From the NCBI GenBank assembly GCA_032209605.1, contig JASFXZ010000026.1:62001-126000 (forward strand): 64,000 nt of DNA, in the 5' to 3' direction. Origin of the DNA: Mactromeris polynyma (Eukaryota > Mollusca > Bivalvia > Venerida > Mactridae). Positions 59,915 to 64,000 of this stretch are shown one piece after another (within the stretch, counting starts at the first letter, position 1; every line of letters starts with the position of its first letter). Below the pieces are notes generated by a model. The model ran no database searches. It saw only the letters and a list, made by a program, of their open reading frames with translations, and was not told the DNA's origin. Made by a program: the position numbers and the translations under genes.

Positions 59915-60825
59915 CTAGATGTTGTAATTAATGTGAAAACATGACGTCATAACTCCAAGATATATAAATCTGTTAACAATATCAATAGGTTCACCGTCAT
60001 AATAAAAATACAAATCATTTGGTAATCTGCCGCCTTTTCTAAATATAACAACTTTGGTTTTCGAAATATTAACTTTAAGTTTCCATTTGTTACAATATTC
60101 TAATAACAAGTCTAAGTTTCTTTGTAGCTCAATGGCATTATTTGCAAAAATAACTATATCGTCTGCATACAATATAAGAAATAATTTAAACATATATAAA
60201 TCAATACCTTCACACCCATTACTAGTATACATATCTTCAATATCATTTATAAACATAGAAAATAAAAAAGGCGACAAACATTCACCTTGTCTAACTCCTA
60301 AAGTGCATTCAAAACTATCGCTTAACGAATTACAATATTTAACTATTGACTTAACAGTTACATACATTGACCTGATAATATTCAAAATATTTCCTCTTAA
60401 ACCAAGTTTTATCAATTTATGCCACAAATTGTCACGATTTACATAATCAAAAGCTTTACTGAAATCAACAAATACGCAATACAATTTTTTACCGGCGTTT
60501 ATCATATGATTTATCAAACCATGTAGAACAAAAACATTGTCGGTAGTACCTAGATTCGTGCGAAAACCTGCTTGTGCCTCTATATACGACACACCATATT
60601 TTTCAGCCCAATCAGTCAATCTATTGTTAATGATTCTAGTGAACAATTTACCTAATGTACTAAGCAGTGTAATCCCTCTGTAATTGTTTACCTCATTAAT
60701 GCTTCCTTTCTTGTGTAGTGGTATTACAAAACCTTCGGACCATGCCTCAGGAAAATAACCTATATCAAAAATTCTATTAAATAAACATACAAGATAAGGA
60801 ATTAACACAGTTTTGTACGGAGCCC
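59915..60825 (-). pseudogene. LINE reverse-transcriptase fragment (LINE C), truncated both ends
   Basis: An uninterrupted minus-strand frame covers most of the RT palm: VLIPYLVCLFNRIFDIGYFP, EAWSEGFVIPLHKKGS, NNYRGITLLSTLGKLFTRII, VFVDFSKAFDYVN (motif A Asp), GVRQGECLSPFLFSMFIND and LILYADDIVIFAN (YADD). It stops after RFIYLGVMTS where unrelated sequence joins. On the other side it breaks near 60815-60830 at CCCCTAAAGTGACATTCC, next to a palindromic array. The endonuclease, C-terminal domain and 3' UTR are missing. The intact catalytic core within about 300 codons suggests fairly recent insertion or internal rearrangement. Related to LINE A and LINE B. Confidence 0.85.
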
Positions 60826-60872
60826 CTAAAGTGACATTCCATATTCTTTTTTTCGACCGACACTTTTATTTT

Positions 60873-61132
60873 TATTTCGTAAATACGAATTATTATTTCG
60901 TTTAAACGTAATATTATTTCGTTTAAACGTAATATTATTTCCTATTTACGAATTATTATTTCGTTTAAACGTAACATTATTTCGTTTAAACGTAACATTA
61001 TTTCGTAAATACGAAATATTATTTCGTTTATACGAATTATTATTACGTTTATACGAAATAATATTTCGTATTTACGAAATAATATTGCGTTTAAATATTA
61101 CGTTAAATGTTACGTTTAAACGAAATAATATT
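60873..61132. repeat. tandem array of palindromic units (TTTCGTWTAWACGWAATATTA)
   Basis: About twelve units of 20-22 bp. Each centre is a dyad: TTCGTAAATACGAA, CGTTTAAACG or CGTTTATACGAA. Spacers are ATTATT or ATATTATT. The units vary in the centre but keep CGT...ACG. Confidence 0.9.
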
Positions 61133-61257
61133 ACAGTACCGTATCAAACTGACAAAACGTTTTTTACACCTGAATATAGTCAGATCTATTTCTGTGAAAG
61201 CCGTGAGAAAGTTATTAAGCAATCGTATATAAGTGTTTTAGGTATTTGTTCGCGTAG

Positions 61258-61570
61258 CTGATCCGTAGTCCAGTGGTAACGCGCTAGACTTGTAATCCAG
61301 GGATCGCAGGTTCGATTTCCCGCTCCATCACTGACCGTATACTAACAGTCTTTCGGACGAGACTATAAAACCGAGGTTCCATGTATGATGCTTCACATCG
61401 AGCACGTAAAAGAACCAGGGGTGCTTCTGGAACTGGGGCATCTTCTGTATCATTCACTATCCTCCAAAAATCTAATATGACTAACATTCTTACAGAGGCG
61501 TTGCCCATATGGGAAACCGCTGGCGACGATAAACAAAAACAAATACAAAGACAAAGTTCACGTATCAATA
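61258..61570 (+). mobile_element. tRNA-Thr-derived SINE
   Basis: The head has GTAGTCCAGTGGTAACGCG (A-box region), an anticodon loop CTTGTAA (anticodon TGT, Thr) and GCAGGTTCGATTTCCCGC (B-box). Only part of the acceptor stem pairs. The body continues TTTCGGACGAGACTATAAAA, CCGAGGTTCCATGTATGATG, CGAGCACGTAAAAGAACC and ends in an AAACAAAAACAAATACAAAG tail near 61558. The GGACGAGAC...AAACCGAGGT block recalls a body motif shared by SINEs in several animal groups; I cannot name the family. Confidence 0.7.
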
Positions 61571-61779
61571 AAGAGTATTGCTCATTTCTGCTTTGCGCGG
61601 AACTTGCTCCGTTTGTTTCATTATATTAATTGTATAAGGAGCAGCTTTCGAGCTTGTCAGCGCCTTTGAAACTTATTTCTGTTCGTTTCATTTAGAGACG
61701 AATACCGCATGATTCGTGTATGTGGTCGCACGGTCATGATACGTCCGTCAAGATATGCCCGAGTCTGAAATCTCTCTTA

Positions 61780-61890
61780 AATTCCGGCATTTATCAGTTA
61801 TATCCGTTATTTTCCAGCATTTTTCGGTAATTTCCGTTTATTTCGGGCATTATCAGTAATTTCCATTACATTCCATCATTTTCGGTTATC
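61780..61890 (+). repeat. short degenerate tandem repeat (TTTCCG..CATTTTCGGTAA)
   Basis: Four loose copies of about 27 bp, each with TCCGTT or TCCATT and CAT(T)..TCGGT or TCAGT. Confidence 0.6.
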
Positions 61891-61900
61891 TCTGTTTTTT

Positions 61901-62372
61901 AGAGTGACATCCCCTGATATTAAAGGGAATTCACTCTTACCGACTTAAAGTTTAAGTTGTTCAGAGTGAACTCCAATGATTATAAAGGGAAGCAACTCTT
62001 TCCACTTAAATTTTAGTTTTTCAGCGTATTACCCTGATTATAAAGGGAAGTCACTCTTACCAAATTAAATTTTGAGTCTTTTAGAGTGACATCCCCTGAC
62101 TAAAAGGGAAGTCACTCTTTACCAAATTAAATTTTAAGTTTTTCAGAGTGACGCTCCCTTACTATAAAGGGAATTCACTCTTCCGACTTAAATTTTAAGT
62201 AGTTCATAGTGACCTCCCCTAATTACAAAGGTAAGCCACTCTTCCGACTTAATTTTTTTTTTAAAGTGACCTCCCCTGATTCTAAAGGAAAGTCCCTCTT
62301 GCCGACTATTTGTTTTTATTTTTTAGAGTGATCTCACTGATTTTTAGAGGGAAGTCACTCTTACCGACTTAT
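61901..62372 (+). repeat. 62-bp minisatellite, eight copies, each with an internal hairpin
   Basis: Units start at about 61901, 61963, 62023, 62083, 62145, 62206, 62263 and 62325. The consensus contains AGAGTGACxTCCCCTGAT, TATAAAGGGAAGTCACTCTT and ACCGACTTAAATTTTAAG. AGAGTGA..CCC pairs with GGG..TCACTCT to give a 10-12-bp stem in most copies. Confidence 0.9.
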
Positions 62373-63905
62373 GCCGAAACTGGGGAGAAAATAACACGAA
62401 CACTATATAAAGTGAAAGAACTGCACAGGGAGGAAGAGAAATTTAACATACATTTAAAGCACAAAATAATAAGTTCAGGGAGACATCATCCGAAATCTAC
62501 AAAATCATGCAGAATTATAGTATTTTGTTGCAGGTGCAATAGGAAAAGTGATATGGAATTTTGCTGGTAAACACTTACTCTGATCCCGCTCCAAGAAAAT
62601 GGGAGAGACCGACAAATCCAGACAACCAAACTTTAAACCCATATAAATACGTGTTAAAAATGACATTACGGTTACAGCTTACCTCATTAGAGGCTGATTA
62701 GTCACTTTAGTTGATCAAGTTATCAATGTGAACCTAATAGACCAATTTTAGCAATGTTAGAAAGCAATTTGTTTATGTATGCTTCCAGCTTACACTCTGG
62801 GAAGACTGATACGTCACCCCAGCTTGAATACGTCGTTAAATAAGACCCTACTACAGACAGTCATTACTCAAACCATTACATACAGTCATTACCAATGTGT
62901 TCTTTTAAATTAGAATTACTAAAATTCATACTATATTCTAGAAATTTCTGTGAAATATTAAGCCACATATGACGGAACATTTATTATCACATACAATGAG
63001 AGTACCCCGGAGATTGTGTCATTTACTTCACTGTCACCAGAGACATTCGTAATTTCAACAATAAGGCGTTTCAACATCTACAATTTTATATGGGGAAACC
63101 AGTCCTGCATTATATGTCCGTTCTATTTGAAATGACCCAAGATACCCGAACAATAAATACCAAGACACCTAGAACTTTTACATAGAACATTATGACTGTG
63201 TTCATTCTATGTTAATTTTAATTATGGAAATAAGTCCTTTTATCGTTATAATATATTTTGTAGAGTCTTGCTGCGGTTTAGGGAAAGTAGTAGGACCATT
63301 CAAAAGGTAGGTGTCGTCCGAAAGCGTTGATCTCGATTGTAAGTCAATAGGTGACCTACGTATACATTATTTCAACGCCAGTCCTAAAGAGCAACATCAA
63401 GTAACGTACCTATAAAACGTCATTTGCAACTATTCAAGTTGACGTTTACTTACAGACGGTACAAACTTAATGATCTTTTTATCAACCAAATTCCATGAAT
63501 TCGGAGAACATTTATAACATGATAGCATAACATACATACAGCTAAGAATAAAAGAAACATTGTAAACATACGGACAAACAAATCATGCAATAGACAAATA
63601 TATCGTGAAACATTACATAGAGACAAACATAAACAGGGTATTATAAAGTTTGTTCATAAACTTTGAATCCAGATACAATTAGAAGAATGCTGTGTATGCT
63701 GGCTTCATTTCTTATAATATAAGATGCTGCATTTTTCATGAATATCTGTTTCATTTAGTACTCTAACACAGAAATAAACGATTGGTCCATAGCGACATAG
63801 ATGGAAAGCGTATTTAGACAATATTTTTTTGTTACACCCTGTTTTATTTAGAGCCAATTAAATGGCAACAGAAGGCGCATACACAATTTCAGCATTCAAG
63901 ACGTA
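62373..63905. other. 1.5 kb without a supported gene
   Basis: AT-rich sequence. A short frame starting inside the minisatellite (62310-62570) is repeat-derived at its start and carries no motif. Confidence 0.35.
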
Positions 63906-63919
63906 ACATAAGAGAGAAA

Positions 63920-64000
63920 GAATAAGTTGCTACATGGTTACTGCCACATACAAAAGACAGTGCCTCCCCACACTGACCTCCGGGAAAACAACAATTCATA
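63920..64000 (+). repeat. dispersed repeat, copy 2, cut by the window end
   Basis: Matches 58946-59033 (AAGTTGCTACATGG, CACATAC, GCCTCCCCACACTGAC, ACAACAATTCATA). It continues past the window. Confidence 0.65.

Noticed and set aside
60054..60446. 130-codon plus-strand ORF
   Set aside because: Antisense shadow of the LINE C reverse transcriptase.
61258..61330. Functional tRNA-Thr gene
   Set aside because: The acceptor stem has mismatches and the sequence runs into a SINE body and A-rich tail.

Overview
The window looks like non-model invertebrate nuclear DNA, most likely from a bivalve mollusc or another lophotrochozoan. It is AT-rich and gene-poor. It holds several decayed non-LTR retrotransposons, DNA transposons of at least five kinds, tRNA-derived SINEs, long simple-sequence arrays and one intron-rich immunoglobulin-like receptor gene. 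No bacterial or organellar features are seen. The organism call rests on repeat content and gene style only. All introns are inferred by eye from splice consensus and phase.

Layout. 0-9 kb is a transposon graveyard: the 3' piece of one LINE, a nearly full-length but broken LINE (0.9-4.9 kb), a Harbinger-like exon, a 792-bp inverted-repeat element with a 6-bp target duplication, a tRNA-like sequence, a LINE tail and a broken Tigger/pogo transposase. One exon resembling the chromatin remodeller BPTF/NURF301 sits alone at 9.0 kb. 11.6-14.5 kb is a 2.8-kb simple-sequence block: a G-rich 8-mer array, a degenerate satellite, about 217 copies of GAGT and a 16-mer array. 15-23 kb is mostly empty apart from a SINE and short repeats.

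23.4-27.1 kb carries two convergent genes, a THAP-zinc-finger DDE transposase and a SWIM plus YqaJ-nuclease protein. This gene pair is characteristic of the ISL2EU class of DNA transposons; both genes carry frameshifts. 28.2-41.1 kb holds a receptor-like gene: signal peptide, Ig domain, a second Ig/FN3-like domain, Thr/Ser-rich stalk pieces, transmembrane segment and a very Cys-rich tail, joined by phase-compatible introns. A decayed Ig exon and a second, frame-broken stalk/transmembrane module lie inside its long introns.

44.26-46.82 kb is the most unusual object: a 2,563-bp non-coding element whose two ends are oppositely oriented arrays of the motif AAGACTTTTCAACCCC. It is flanked by an 8-bp direct duplication (TGTTAATG) and has further direct and inverted repeats inside. 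49.6-53.7 kb is a second LINE on the minus strand. A diverged 0.9-kb segment is present twice (54.4 and 57.3 kb). 59.9-60.8 kb is a LINE reverse-transcriptase fragment. 60.9-62.4 kb holds a palindromic array, a tRNA-headed SINE and a 62-bp hairpin minisatellite.

None of the mobile-element genes appears intact. The likely host genes are the receptor-like gene and, less certainly, the BPTF-like exon.
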